Notes under the pieces: generated by a model
Told to the model about the DNA's origin: nothing
Databases searched by the model: none
What the model saw: only the letters and a program-made list of their open reading frames with translations
In this document: positions 1 to 8,775 of the stretch, piece by piece
How the letters are laid out: every line of letters starts with the position of its first letter
Position numbering within the stretch: position 1 is the first letter of the stretch
Translations under genes and position numbers: made by a program
Origin: Algoriphagus yeomjeoni
Lineage (GTDB): Bacteria; Bacteroidota; Bacteroidia; Cytophagales; Cyclobacteriaceae
NCBI RefSeq assembly: GCF_003259505.1
Contig: NZ_QLLK01000004.1
Location: 248,001 to 312,000, forward strand
Length of the DNA: 64,000 nucleotides
Direction: 5' to 3'

Positions 1-689
1 TCTTCGGAATGACTGGAGATCAAGGCAAGCTGAAAGAAATCGTTGAGCTAAAGAAGAAATTTGAATTCAGATTGTTGATCGACGATGCGCATGGCTTTGG
101 TACTATGGGTAAAACCGGTGCAGGTACAGATGAAGAACAAGGTGTACAAGACCAGGTGGATCTTTATTTCTCCACTTTTGCTAAGTCTATGGCTAGCATT
201 GGCGCATTCATCGCTGGTGATCCAGAAGTGATTTTGTTCTTGAGATACAATATGCGTTCTCAGATTTTTGCTAAGTCTCTGCCTATGCTTTTGGTGAAAG
301 GTGCGTTGAAGCGTCTCGAGCTACTGAGAACTCAGCCTGAGCTTAAAGACAATCTCTGGACAATTGTCAATGCACTTAGAGATGGGCTTCATGAGAATGG
401 ATTTAGCACAGGCAAATCAAATTCTCCAGTAACCCCGGTAGTACTTAATGGTACCGTAGGTGAAGCAGCAGCTTTGACTAAGGACCTGAGAGAAAACTAC
501 AGTATCTTCTGTTCTGTAGTGATTTACCCAGTGATACCTAAAGGAATGATTATCTTGAGATTGATTCCTACGGCTGTCCATACTTTGGAAGATGTAAAAG
601 AAACTATCACAGCATTTGCAGCGATAAAAGAGAAATTAACAAGCGGTGTTTATAAAAATTCCGAGTTTGCTATTTCGGTTGGTGAATAA
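1..689 (+). CDS. Serine palmitoyltransferase-like PLP enzyme (3' part)
   Basis: The reading frame is open from the first bases (frame 3), so the 5' part lies outside the window. The visible part has the hallmarks of alpha-oxoamine synthases (fold-type I PLP): the cofactor-contacting DDAHGFG motif and the TFAKS motif, whose lysine forms the Schiff base with PLP. The start FGMTGDQGKL and the C-terminal VVIYPVIPKGMIILRL stretch fit the serine palmitoyltransferase/8-amino-7-oxononanoate synthase branch. In Bacteroidota this branch usually condenses serine with a long-chain acyl-CoA to begin sphingolipid synthesis in the cytoplasm. Assignment to Spt rather than BioF or Kbl is an inference from these motifs and the likely phylum. 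The stop is followed by about 100 nt and then the histone-like gene. Confidence 0.8.
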   Translation, partial: FGMTGDQGKLKEIVELKKKFEFRLLIDDAHGFGTMGKTGAGTDEEQGVQDQVDLYFSTFAKSMASIGAFIAGDPEVILFLRYNMRSQIFAKSLPMLLVKGALKRLELLRTQPELKDNLWTIVNALRDGLHENGFSTGKSNSPVTPVVLNGTVGEAAALTKDLRENYSIFCSVVIYPVIPKGMIILRLIPTAVHTLEDVKETITAFAAIKEKLTSGVYKNSEFAISVGE

Positions 690-716
690 AAATAATTCAA
701 AAAAAATGCCCTCAGG

Positions 717-747
717 ATTGAATTAGCAAGTATTTGGGCTATATTGA
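717..747 (+). promoter_or_regulatory. Possible Bacteroidota-type promoter for the histone-like gene
   Basis: ATTG at 717-720 is followed after 19 nt by TATATTGA at 740-747. This is an imperfect match to the phylum consensus TTTG-N19/20-TAnnTTTG, about 45 nt ahead of the start codon. It is a weak call. Confidence 0.3.
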
Positions 748-791
748 ATTACAAATAAACTTATCATCAACTTTAAAAAAACACTTTTACT

Positions 792-968
792 ATGAGCAAA
801 TTTAGTGAAGTAAGCGAACTGGTTAATTCTCTTAAAGACGATTTTGAAAAGTTCTACGACAAAGGAAATCAGGCAGCTGGTACTCGCGTAAGAAAAGGAA
901 TGCAAGACTTGAAGAACATGGCTCAAGACATCAGAAAAGAAGTTCAAGACATGAAGAACGCAGGTTGA
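792..968 (+). CDS. Hc1-type histone H1-like small protein
   Basis: This is a 58-residue ORF, starting MSKFSEVSELVNSL and ending EVQDMKNAG. It is highly charged, predicted helical throughout, and contains the segment KGNQAAGTRVRKGMQDLKN. I recognise this as the short 'histone H1' (Hc1-like) protein that Bacteroidota carry, typically just under 60 residues. It is thought to be a small DNA-associated protein, but its role in this phylum is poorly defined. The start is the only ATG that gives the family's full length. A strong hairpin with a T-run follows 18 nt after the stop, so the gene is probably a monocistronic, well-expressed unit. Only shadow frames exist on the opposite strand. Confidence 0.82.
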   Translation: MSKFSEVSELVNSLKDDFEKFYDKGNQAAGTRVRKGMQDLKNMAQDIRKEVQDMKNAG

Positions 969-977
969 TTCCAACAA

Positions 978-1010
978 TAAAAAAAGGTGACTAAACAGTC
1001 ACCTTTTTTT
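978..1010. terminator. Bidirectional rho-independent terminator
   Basis: A 7-bp stem (ggtgact / agtcacc) at 986-1003 has a 4-nt loop, an A-run on the left and T7 on the right. It sits between the convergent histone-like gene and the M1 peptidase gene and can serve both. Confidence 0.85.
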
Positions 1011-1035
1011 GTGCAAAATGAAATGAAAGTGGAGT

Positions 1036-2877
1036 TTAAAACTCCACTTTATTGTTTTCTTGAGCTATATCTGCTAGCCTTTTGCTAGGATCAATCTCGA
1101 TAGATTTAATCAGATCTGATTTTTTATTCACTGTAATTGTCTTGGTAAGATTTGTCCATGGCCAATCTTCAGAAATCACTCTAGTCGGCGCTCCATCTTC
1201 AGGGGCCTTTTCACCTCTCATTATTTCCAAAGGCAAATAAACCATCTCAGAAGTACCATCCTTGTAGGTAATCACCAAGTCTATAGGCATCGGCATCAGA
1301 CCAATTCGCTCAAGTGTGATTTCAGTTTTGTCACCTTGGGCTTTTACAGCTTTTATTCCATAATCAATCGTCTTGGTAGTATACACAAAGTATTCTTTGT
1401 ACCAATCCAATTCCAAGCCACTCTCTTTTTCCATAATACGGATGTAGTCATTCACATTTGGGTGTTTGAATCTCCACGTATTGAAATACCTATGTATCCC
1501 TCTATCCCTAGCTTCTTCACCAATAATGTAACCCATTTGAGCCATGAATACAGCACCTTTAGAGTAGGCTGCCGCACTATACGCTGAGTTTGTATGGTAA
1601 TGGTCTGAGTGCGTACTCATCGGCTCTTCTTTACCAGAACTCACCAATCGATAATATCCTGCATAAGAACCTCTAAGTGGGTTTTCACTTGGTCTGAAAA
1701 TAGCAGAAGAAGTAAGGGAAGCCGCGTAGCTAGTAAATCCTTCGTCCATCCATGGGTATAGCGCCTCATTCGTAGCAATGACACCCTGAAACCAGCTATG
1801 GCCCAACTCGTGAATCATTACACCTACTAGGCTATTTAGGTTACGACCACCAGTCACTAGCGTAGACATAGGATATTCCATTCCACCATCGCCACCTTGT
1901 ATTACTGAGTACTGCTTGTAGGGATACTGACCAAAATGCTCAGACATAAATTCTATTGCCTTTGGCGTGTACTCCATCAGTTTCTCCCAGTTTTCGGTAG
2001 CACCATCTTCAGGAATATACAGGTGATGGACAGTTATCCCATTATCCATCAGGAATTTATCGTGACGGTATTTAGGATCTGCTGCCCACATAAAATCGTG
2101 AACCTGCGGAGCTTTGAAGTGCCAGGTCAGGTTCTCTCCTATCGGCTCAGGCACTGTTACACCTGCATCTTCATAGCCATGACCGATTTCATTTGGATTT
2201 TGTAAATAACCCGTTCCACCAATCACATACGTTTTATCGATGGTGATTTTCACATCAAAATCTCCCCAAATACCATAAAATTCACGACCGATGTAAGGAT
2301 TTGCATGCCATCCTTGCTCGTCATACTCAGACATTTTAGGATACCATTGTGACATAGAATATCTCACGCCTTCCTCACTGTCACGACCTGATCTTCTGAT
2401 CTGTAGCGGTACTTGACCGTTGAAAGACATTTCAAATGTAGCGTCCGAATTTGGTAGAATTGGCTCTGTAAGCTCTACCTCCAAAATCGTCCCTACCTCT
2501 TCAAAATCAACATCTTTACCATTCATGGTCAGGCTATTTACTCTCAAATAACCTATCTCTTCTGGCTTTAATTTGCTGATGCGATCCCCTACTCTACGGT
2601 CAGGATCAGCGATGCTTCTGGATCTTTCATCCATCATACTACCTGGCTGAAAAGCATTGTAATACAAATGATAAAAAACACGATGAAGCGTGTCAGGTGA
2701 ATTATTGGTGTAAACCAACACTTGTGTTCCAGTGTATTGATTGGTTTTGACGTCCATATTGACGTCCATTTGATAATCAGCTGCCTGCTGGAATCTTCCT
2801 GTTTGAGCAAAGACTCCACTGCTACCTATCATCAAAAGAAAAAGCCCATAAAAAGGCTTTGCCAACTTAATATGCAT
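1036..2877 (-). CDS. Secreted M1-family metallopeptidase
   Basis: This 613-residue protein has a type I signal peptide (KPFYGLFLLMIGSSGVFAQ). The gluzincin zinc site is complete: HELGH at residues 356-360 and the third ligand glutamate 379 in WMDEGFTSY, which gives the HEXXH-X18-E spacing of family M1. An N-terminal beta domain of the aminopeptidase N type precedes the catalytic domain. The gene is read from the ATG at 2877; the longer frame upstream has no signal peptide at its very N-terminus and is less plausible. The protein probably trims peptides in the periplasm or outside the cell. It stands alone and converges on the histone-like gene across a shared terminator. An imperfect 10-bp inverted repeat (about 1026-1050) overlaps its last codons. 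Confidence 0.9.
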   Translation of the reverse strand: MHIKLAKPFYGLFLLMIGSSGVFAQTGRFQQAADYQMDVNMDVKTNQYTGTQVLVYTNNSPDTLHRVFYHLYYNAFQPGSMMDERSRSIADPDRRVGDRISKLKPEEIGYLRVNSLTMNGKDVDFEEVGTILEVELTEPILPNSDATFEMSFNGQVPLQIRRSGRDSEEGVRYSMSQWYPKMSEYDEQGWHANPYIGREFYGIWGDFDVKITIDKTYVIGGTGYLQNPNEIGHGYEDAGVTVPEPIGENLTWHFKAPQVHDFMWAADPKYRHDKFLMDNGITVHHLYIPEDGATENWEKLMEYTPKAIEFMSEHFGQYPYKQYSVIQGGDGGMEYPMSTLVTGGRNLNSLVGVMIHELGHSWFQGVIATNEALYPWMDEGFTSYAASLTSSAIFRPSENPLRGSYAGYYRLVSSGKEEPMSTHSDHYHTNSAYSAAAYSKGAVFMAQMGYIIGEEARDRGIHRYFNTWRFKHPNVNDYIRIMEKESGLELDWYKEYFVYTTKTIDYGIKAVKAQGDKTEITLERIGLMPMPIDLVITYKDGTSEMVYLPLEIMRGEKAPEDGAPTRVISEDWPWTNLTKTITVNKKSDLIKSIEIDPSKRLADIAQENNKVEF

Positions 2878-3191
2878 AGTGATTAGTTTTTTAACAAAGA
2901 AAACCAAATCCAAAAGCGTTCCAAAACCACCCGTAAAAAATAGGAGCATAAATGACTTAGATCAATACCACAAAAAAAATCCCGAAAATCGACTTGGACT
3001 TGAACTGAGTAATTTTCGTAAAGCTCAGCAAACTACTCCTGACTCCCCCCAAAAGTCACAAACTCCAGCCATTCCCCGGCCATGCTCAGCATAGAATTTA
3101 TGGTTCTACCATGATTATATTGGTAATGACACTTGACTGATTATTGATGACCAAAGTAAGGTGAACCCAATAAAAAAATGAGGTTTGTTTA
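2878..3191. other. Intergenic stretch without a recognised gene
   Basis: This lies between the divergent M1 and S15 peptidase genes, upstream of the repeat array. It is AT-rich. I see no credible coding frame and no tRNA. It must hold the M1 promoter, but no good TAnnTTTG element stands out. Confidence 0.5.
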
Positions 3192-3804
3192 ATACCGATC
3201 GTGCCTTTGGCACTCTTAAAAAATGTCTAATATAATTGAAACCCAGAATTGCATTCTGGGCTATTATTAGCCTTGCCGTTGGCAAGGGTTCGGAACCTTA
3301 AGATTCGATTTAAATCCTCGCATTGACACGAAAGCTCTTTTGCCAAAGGCAAAACCCATATCAGCCCCGAATACAGCGAAGCGAAATTCGGGGGCAACGA
3401 AACACAAAAAATCACAAGAGTGCCAAAGGCACGATCGGTAATTACCTATAAATTTATGCCGTTGGCAAGGGTTCGGAACCTTAAGATTCGATTTAAATCC
3501 TCGCAATGACGCGAAAGCATTTTGCCAAAGGCAAAACCCATATCAGCCCCGAATGCATCGCAGCGAAATTCGGGGGTAACGAAACACAAAAAATCACAAG
3601 AGGCCAAAGGCACGATCAGTAATTACCTATAAATTTATGCCGTTGGCAAGGGTTCGGAACCTTAAGATTCGATTTAAATCCTCGCATTGACGCGAAAGCA
3701 TTTTGCCAAAGGCAAAACCCATATCAGCCCCGAATGCAGCGTAGCGAAATTCGGGGGTAACGAAACACAAAAAATCACAAGAGTGCCAAAGGCACGACCG
3801 GTAT
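3192..3804. repeat. Palindrome-rich 182-bp tandem array framed by 26-bp inverted repeats
   Basis: Three near-identical units begin at 3274, 3457 and 3638 (spacing 183 and 181 bp), each starting tgccgttggcaaggg. Each unit carries several short palindromes: tgccgttggca, ttttgccaaaggcaaaa, a ccccgaat/attcgggg hairpin and agtgccaaaggcac. The block is framed by inverted repeats at 3192-3217 and 3779-3804 that match at 25 of 26 positions and contain gtgcctttggcac. The single-copy left part has an extra hairpin (cccagaat/attctggg, 3242-3260). No convincing protein is encoded; the frames found here are products of the repeats. It may be a non-autonomous mobile element or a REP/BIME-like cluster. Confidence 0.85.
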
Positions 3805-3944
3805 TTCCTTTTTATTAACCTACGCTACCAATCCAAATTCACCTCCTTCACCCTATCTCCTTCTCCAATCTCTTTTCTTCATTCTCTCTTCTCTCCTACC
3901 AACCAACATCGAACATCGGTCACCCCACATCCAACAATAAACCA

Positions 3945-3976
3945 ATTGCAGCAAAACACATAATCAACTATCTTGA
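3945..3976 (+). promoter_or_regulatory. Possible promoter for the S15 peptidase gene
   Basis: ATTG (3945-3948) and TATCTTGA (3969-3976) are separated by 20 nt and lie 21 nt ahead of the ATG. They match the Bacteroidota consensus only partly. Confidence 0.3.
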
Positions 3977-3997
3977 CTTCCTATCAAATTCCACTTT

Positions 3998-5821
3998 ATG
4001 AAATCCTTCAAAACCTCCCTACTTTTTCTCCTAATCTTACTCATAGGAACCTCCAATCTTCTCGCCCAGGTCAAACCCATCTTTGAAAACGGAGAAGCCC
4101 AAATCATCCCGGAACTGAAAGATTCCTCCAACTGGATCCGAACGGACCTCTGGGTAGAAACGGAATTTGATACGGATGGAGATGGCAGAATGGATAGAAT
4201 GCATGTGGATGTGACCCGACCGCTGCAAACCGAAACAGAAGGCCTCAAGCTTCCTGTGGTCTATGCCAGCAGCCCCTATTATGCAGGAACTGCCGGGAAT
4301 GCTCCTATCTTTTGGGATGTAAAGCATGAACTTGGAGAGCCAGCAAAGCCAAGAAATAAAACCGAAGTAGTTCGCACAGGAAAACGGCCGATTATTTCCA
4401 ATTCGGAAATTATGAATTGGGTTCCCCGTGGCTACATTGTGGTGCACTCCTCCTCTCCTGGCACCGGACTTTCTCAAGGTTCGCCCACTGTCGGCGGAGA
4501 CAATGAATCTTTGGCACCGAAGGCCGTGATCGAATGGCTCACTGGCAAAGACAATGGCTACACCACGCCCGATGGAAATGAGAAAGTGATGGCATTCTGG
4601 TCCACTGGGAAAGTAGGCATGACCGGAACTTCCTACAATGGTACGCTCCCATTGGCTGCGGCAACTACTGGCGTAAAGGGCCTGGAAGCCATTATCCCCA
4701 TCGCTCCCAATACTTCCTATTATCACTATTACCGATCCAATGGACTGGTCCGATCACCGGGAGGATACCTGGGCGAGGATATTGATGTCTTGTATGACTT
4801 CATCCATAGCGGCGACGAGTCCAAAAGAGCTTACAACAACAAGACAGTTCGCGATACCGAAATGGCTCAGGGCTTGGATAGAATCACAGGCGACTACAAT
4901 GACTTCTGGGCTGGCCGTGACTACCTCAATGACATGGAACCTATGAAAGCGGCCCTGCTGATGTCGCATGGCTTCAACGACTGGAACGTGATGCCTGAGC
5001 ACAGCTATAGAATCTACGATGCGGCTCGCGCCAAAGGGATTCCTGCCAAAATCTACTACCACCAAAATGGACATGGTGGCCCACCTCCTTTCTCTATGAT
5101 GAATCAATGGTTTACCAAGTACCTGCATGGCGTAGACAACGGCGTGGAAGAAGGACCCAAAGCCTACATCGTCCGAGAGCGGGACGAGCAAAGCAATCCA
5201 ACTGCCTATGCTGACTTCCCAAATCCTGCGGCTTCGGATGTGAACTTCTACCTAAGCCCTGGAGCTCCTGAAGCGGGAAGCATGGGTCTGGAGAAAAAGA
5301 CTACTGCCAAACAAGAAACCCTGGTGGACAACTACTCCTTCACAGGATCAGCCTTGGCGCAGGCAGACTACACCGAGCACCGACTGCTCTACCTCAGCCC
5401 GGTGCTTACCGAATCGATACATATTTCTGGAATTCCTAAGATCACCGTGAAACTGGCATCGAATAAACCAGCCGCCAACCTATCTGTGTGGCTAGTTTCC
5501 CTACCATGGACCGAAGGGAGAAATACCAAAATCACCGACAACATCATTACCCGAGGCTGGGCAGATCCACAAAACCATGCTTCCATCCGCAAAGGAGAAC
5601 CTCTAGTCCCAGGCACATTCTACGAGGTCACCTTCGACCTACAGCCAGACGATCAGATCATCCCCGCAGGACAGCAGATCGGCCTGATGATCTTCTCCTC
5701 CGATGCCGAGTACACCTTACTTCCCAAGCCAGGTACAGAACTGACCATAGATCTTGATGGAACGGTACTGACTCTTCCAGTGGTGGGAGGAAAAGGAGTG
5801 GTGGAGAAGGCGGTGAAGTGA
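3998..5821 (+). CDS. Secreted Xaa-Pro dipeptidyl-peptidase / CocE-NonD family hydrolase (S15)
   Basis: This 607-residue protein has a clear signal peptide (SLLFLLILLIGTSNLLAQ). It has an alpha/beta-hydrolase domain with the nucleophile in GTSYNG (Ser212), the acid in HGFNDWN (Asp328) and the base in HQNGHGG (His359). A C-terminal jelly-roll domain, typical of the Xaa-Pro dipeptidyl-peptidase C-terminal family, starts near residue 390. Such enzymes release N-terminal Xaa-Pro dipeptides or hydrolyse acyl bonds outside the cytoplasm. The exact substrate cannot be read from sequence. The ATG at 3998 begins the signal peptide directly. Together with the M1 peptidase, it suggests peptide scavenging. 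Its GC content is clearly higher than that of the gene that follows. Confidence 0.9.
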   Translation: MKSFKTSLLFLLILLIGTSNLLAQVKPIFENGEAQIIPELKDSSNWIRTDLWVETEFDTDGDGRMDRMHVDVTRPLQTETEGLKLPVVYASSPYYAGTAGNAPIFWDVKHELGEPAKPRNKTEVVRTGKRPIISNSEIMNWVPRGYIVVHSSSPGTGLSQGSPTVGGDNESLAPKAVIEWLTGKDNGYTTPDGNEKVMAFWSTGKVGMTGTSYNGTLPLAAATTGVKGLEAIIPIAPNTSYYHYYRSNGLVRSPGGYLGEDIDVLYDFIHSGDESKRAYNNKTVRDTEMAQGLDRITGDYNDFWAGRDYLNDMEPMKAALLMSHGFNDWNVMPEHSYRIYDAARAKGIPAKIYYHQNGHGGPPPFSMMNQWFTKYLHGVDNGVEEGPKAYIVRERDEQSNPTAYADFPNPAASDVNFYLSPGAPEAGSMGLEKKTTAKQETLVDNYSFTGSALAQADYTEHRLLYLSPVLTESIHISGIPKITVKLASNKPAANLSVWLVSLPWTEGRNTKITDNIITRGWADPQNHASIRKGEPLVPGTFYEVTFDLQPDDQIIPAGQQIGLMIFSSDAEYTLLPKPGTELTIDLDGTVLTLPVVGGKGVVEKAVK

Positions 5822-5844
5822 AATTAGGTGCGGATTCTGTAAAA

Positions 5845-5864
5845 TATACCCTGTGTAGGGTATA
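5845..5864. repeat. 20-bp hairpin downstream of the S15 gene
   Basis: Tataccct and agggtata form a perfect 8-bp stem around gtgt. No T-run follows, so it is at best a weak terminator. Confidence 0.5.
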
Positions 5865-5907
5865 GAAAAGGAGGGTTTAGTTCGGATCTTGGGAATCAGA
5901 AAAGAAG

Positions 5908-5958
5908 GGTAAAACCGTATCTATCGTTCCAAAACAGAAAAGTAAAGACGGTTTTACC
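5908..5958. repeat. 11-bp inverted repeat upstream of the TrlF-like gene
   Basis: Ggtaaaaccgt at 5908-5918 is the exact reverse complement of acggttttacc at 5948-5958. The arms are separated by 29 nt and end 53 nt before the ATG of the PHP-SMC ATPase. It could be an operator, a leader structure or the edge of an inserted segment. Confidence 0.6.
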
Positions 5959-6011
5959 GTAACAATAAACAAGTTGGGTGCAAGCTTAAAGACACCGTAA
6001 AAAATAAAATT

Positions 6012-8741
6012 ATGACAAAAATTGTAAGGGGTTCGGAATGGAGAATTTGGGATTTACATATCCATACTCCTGAATCAATATGTCAAGACTATAAAAATAC
6101 TCCTGAGAATTGGGACAAGTTTATTAACTGCTTAGAAAACCTACTAGAAGATGTGAAAGTGATTGGTATAACTGATTACTATTTCATTGATGGGTATGAG
6201 AAAGTAATGGCTTATAAAGCCAAAGGAAGATTGAAAAACCTTGAAAAAATATTTCCAATTCTTGAGTTTCGAATTGACACCTTTGGAAGCGGAAATGAAA
6301 ACAGACTTCAAAAAATTAATTTACATATTTTATTTGATATAGATGAATCAAAACTAGAGGATGAAATAAAGAAAATACGTGAAGAATTTATCGACAACAT
6401 AAAGATTTCGAAATTAGAAGCTCATAAAACTAAAAAACTCTCAAAAGAAAAATTTTCTGAAATAGGCGGAACAGTAAAAGACGGCTTTGAATCACTAATA
6501 CCTTCAACAGAAGAAGTTTTAGAACTTGTAAATTCAACTGCTTGGAAGGACAAAACTTTTCTATTCCTTGGATATAAAGAATGGAGCAATCTGGAAAAAA
6601 ATCAACAGCTTAAACCTTTAAAAGACCATTTATATTCACAAGTCAAAGCATTTTTCAGTAATAATATTGAATCAAATGAAAAAAATCAAAATTGGCTTAA
6701 TGAGTTTGGAAATAAAAAATTACTTCATTCACTAGACATTCATTCATTCAAATATTTAGACTCATATGAATTTGACGAAAATGGAAATAAAAAGTCAATT
6801 GAAAATTATCATTGCCATACTTGGATAAAAGCAGACCCAACATTTAATGGTCTAAAGCAAATTGATTACGAACCTGATGAGAGAGTAATTATTGAGCAAA
6901 TTAAACCACAAGAAAAAGCAGGTTATCAGGCAATTGATTCTGTAACCATCACTCATAGTGATTTTACACATCAAACTTTATACTTAAATCAAAACCTTAA
7001 CTGTATAATAGGCGGAAGGTCAACAGGCAAATCCGTTTTGCTTGGAGCAATTGCAAAGAAATTAAATTGTGATAAACCTGTAAAATTTGGCAATCAAGAA
7101 TACACCGACTTTGTTAACGCAATAGTTTCTGGTCTTTCCATTACTTGGAAAGATGGTGTTGAAAACAACGACAGAAATATAGAGTATTTTCCACAAAGCT
7201 ATATGTATCAATTAGCCAAAAACAAAGATGGAGAACTGGATAAATTAGTAGAGGAAATTATTAAACAGGATATCGTAAAAAATCAGTTAATAACAAACTA
7301 TGATTCCTTTTCAAGCGAAAACAATTCTGATATAACAACAAAAATCAACAAACTCTTTCAATTACAAGAAGATTTAATCAAGCGAAAGCTAAAACTTAAA
7401 GAAAAAGGGGATGAAAAAGGAATTAAAAATGAAATCGAAAAACTGACTAAAGAACTTTCAGAGCTAAAACTAAAAATTCAAATATCCGAACAAGAACTTG
7501 AAGAATATAACAAGTTAAAATTGCAATTAGAGGAGCTTACAAAGACTAACGAAACCTACAATACTCAAATCTCAAAAATACAAGCATTAAAGGAGAAGTT
7601 TTTCCTTAATAAAGACATAGACTTTGATATAGTTTCACTCTCAGATGCAAACAGAAGTGACATTAAATCTTCCTTTGAAAAGCTTAGAGAAAAATTTCAG
7701 AATGAATGGGAATCTGAAATTGATAAAATATCTTTAAAAAACTCTGTAATTGTCAAAGCAAACAGCGAAGCAATAAACGAGATTGAAAAAAATCCAAATT
7801 TTATAAAAGGGATTGAAGCTTTCAAGAATAACAAACAATACAAGGAAGTTGAGGAGAAACTCAAAAATCAAAGAGACAAGCTTGCCGACATAACGTTAAT
7901 TAAAAAAGAAATAGAAGAGTTTATTTTACAAATTGACAGTTTTAAAACCTCTATAAAACAAGCACATAGGAACTTTTATATCAAAATTGAAGAAATAAAA
8001 GAAAGCCTTAAAATTTCAGAGGGTAAACTAGAAATATTAGCTTTCCCAAAATTAAAATCGAATGAATTCAAGGAACTTCTTAACTGGAGTATCAATCAGC
8101 AAAGTGACGAAGGAAAAAGGATAGTAAATACTCCTATTGAGAATAAAGTAGAAGACTATTTTAAACTTACAAATGAGATTTTTGAGAAACTCTTAAATGC
8201 TAACATTACATTAAAGGGCGGAAATGAACATTTGGGTTTAGCATTAAAATTAATGGCTACAAATTTCTTTCAAATTTCCTACAAAATTCTTTATGAAGAC
8301 ACATTTAATCAAATGTCAGAAGGAAAAAAAGCCTTTGTTGTTCTTATGTTGCTGTTAGACTTTAGTGATAAAGATTGTCCAATTTTAATTGACCAACCAG
8401 AAGACGATTTAGATAATAGGGCAATTTATAAAGAGTTGGTTAAGTATCTGAAAAAGAAGAAAAAAGAAAGACAAATAATTGTGGTAACGCATAATCCAAA
8501 TATCGTGGTAGGTGCTGATTCAGAGCAAGTAATTGTTGCTAATCAAAATGGTATTGACACCAAGAATAGAAACGGAACTAAATTTCAATATATCACAGGT
8601 AGTTTGGAAAACACGAAAGAGACTGATGCAAAAATTAACATTATTTTAGAGAGACAAGGAATTAAAGAACACGTCTGTGAAATACTCGAAGGAGGTAATG
8701 AAGCATTTAAACAACGTGAGAAAAAGTATGACATTAAATAG
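6012..8741 (+). CDS. TrlF/Ppl-like ATPase: PHP phosphoesterase fused to SMC-type ATPase
   Basis: This 909-residue protein has two parts. The N-terminus is a PHP (polymerase and histidinol phosphatase) metal-dependent domain: DLHIHT with His16 and His18, then ITDYYF with Asp55. The rest is an SMC/Rad50-like ABC ATPase with Walker A GGRSTGKS (334-341), a long charged coiled coil (about 430-680), the Walker B-like LIDQPEDDLDN (Asp794, Glu797) and the switch histidine in VVTHNPN (His827). I recognise this as the TrlF-family AAA-like ATPase. PHP-SMC fusions of this type include Ppl, one of the single-gene antiphage systems reported by Gao et al. (2020). A defence role here is inference. The gene is markedly AT-rich compared with the S15 gene before it, has no functional partner on either side and is flanked by repeat-bearing non-coding DNA, which suggests horizontal acquisition. 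Confidence 0.82.
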   Translation: MTKIVRGSEWRIWDLHIHTPESICQDYKNTPENWDKFINCLENLLEDVKVIGITDYYFIDGYEKVMAYKAKGRLKNLEKIFPILEFRIDTFGSGNENRLQKINLHILFDIDESKLEDEIKKIREEFIDNIKISKLEAHKTKKLSKEKFSEIGGTVKDGFESLIPSTEEVLELVNSTAWKDKTFLFLGYKEWSNLEKNQQLKPLKDHLYSQVKAFFSNNIESNEKNQNWLNEFGNKKLLHSLDIHSFKYLDSYEFDENGNKKSIENYHCHTWIKADPTFNGLKQIDYEPDERVIIEQIKPQEKAGYQAIDSVTITHSDFTHQTLYLNQNLNCIIGGRSTGKSVLLGAIAKKLNCDKPVKFGNQEYTDFVNAIVSGLSITWKDGVENNDRNIEYFPQSYMYQLAKNKDGELDKLVEEIIKQDIVKNQLITNYDSFSSENNSDITTKINKLFQLQEDLIKRKLKLKEKGDEKGIKNEIEKLTKELSELKLKIQISEQELEEYNKLKLQLEELTKTNETYNTQISKIQALKEKFFLNKDIDFDIVSLSDANRSDIKSSFEKLREKFQNEWESEIDKISLKNSVIVKANSEAINEIEKNPNFIKGIEAFKNNKQYKEVEEKLKNQRDKLADITLIKKEIEEFILQIDSFKTSIKQAHRNFYIKIEEIKESLKISEGKLEILAFPKLKSNEFKELLNWSINQQSDEGKRIVNTPIENKVEDYFKLTNEIFEKLLNANITLKGGNEHLGLALKLMATNFFQISYKILYEDTFNQMSEGKKAFVVLMLLLDFSDKDCPILIDQPEDDLDNRAIYKELVKYLKKKKKERQIIVVTHNPNIVVGADSEQVIVANQNGIDTKNRNGTKFQYITGSLENTKETDAKINIILERQGIKEHVCEILEGGNEAFKQREKKYDIK

Positions 8742-8754
8742 AAAGCCAACCCCG

Positions 8755-8775
8755 TGGTCTGTGTCTCACAGACCA
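8755..8775. repeat. Hairpin containing a dispersed repeat (copy 1)
   Basis: Tggtctgtg and cacagacca form a perfect 9-bp stem around tct, 14 nt after the TrlF-like stop. The words caaccccgtggtctgtgt recur at 11374-11390, so this belongs to a dispersed repeat family rather than being a dedicated terminator. Confidence 0.6.

Noticed and set aside
3227..3506. Two overlapping minus-strand frames in the repeat array
   Set aside because: They repeat the same residues because they lie in the tandem units; the codons follow the palindromes, with no start context or homology.
3274..3800. tRNA or structured RNA gene in the repeat (ggttcggaacc resembles a T-arm)
   Set aside because: No cloverleaf can be assembled around it, and the word recurs in every repeat unit.
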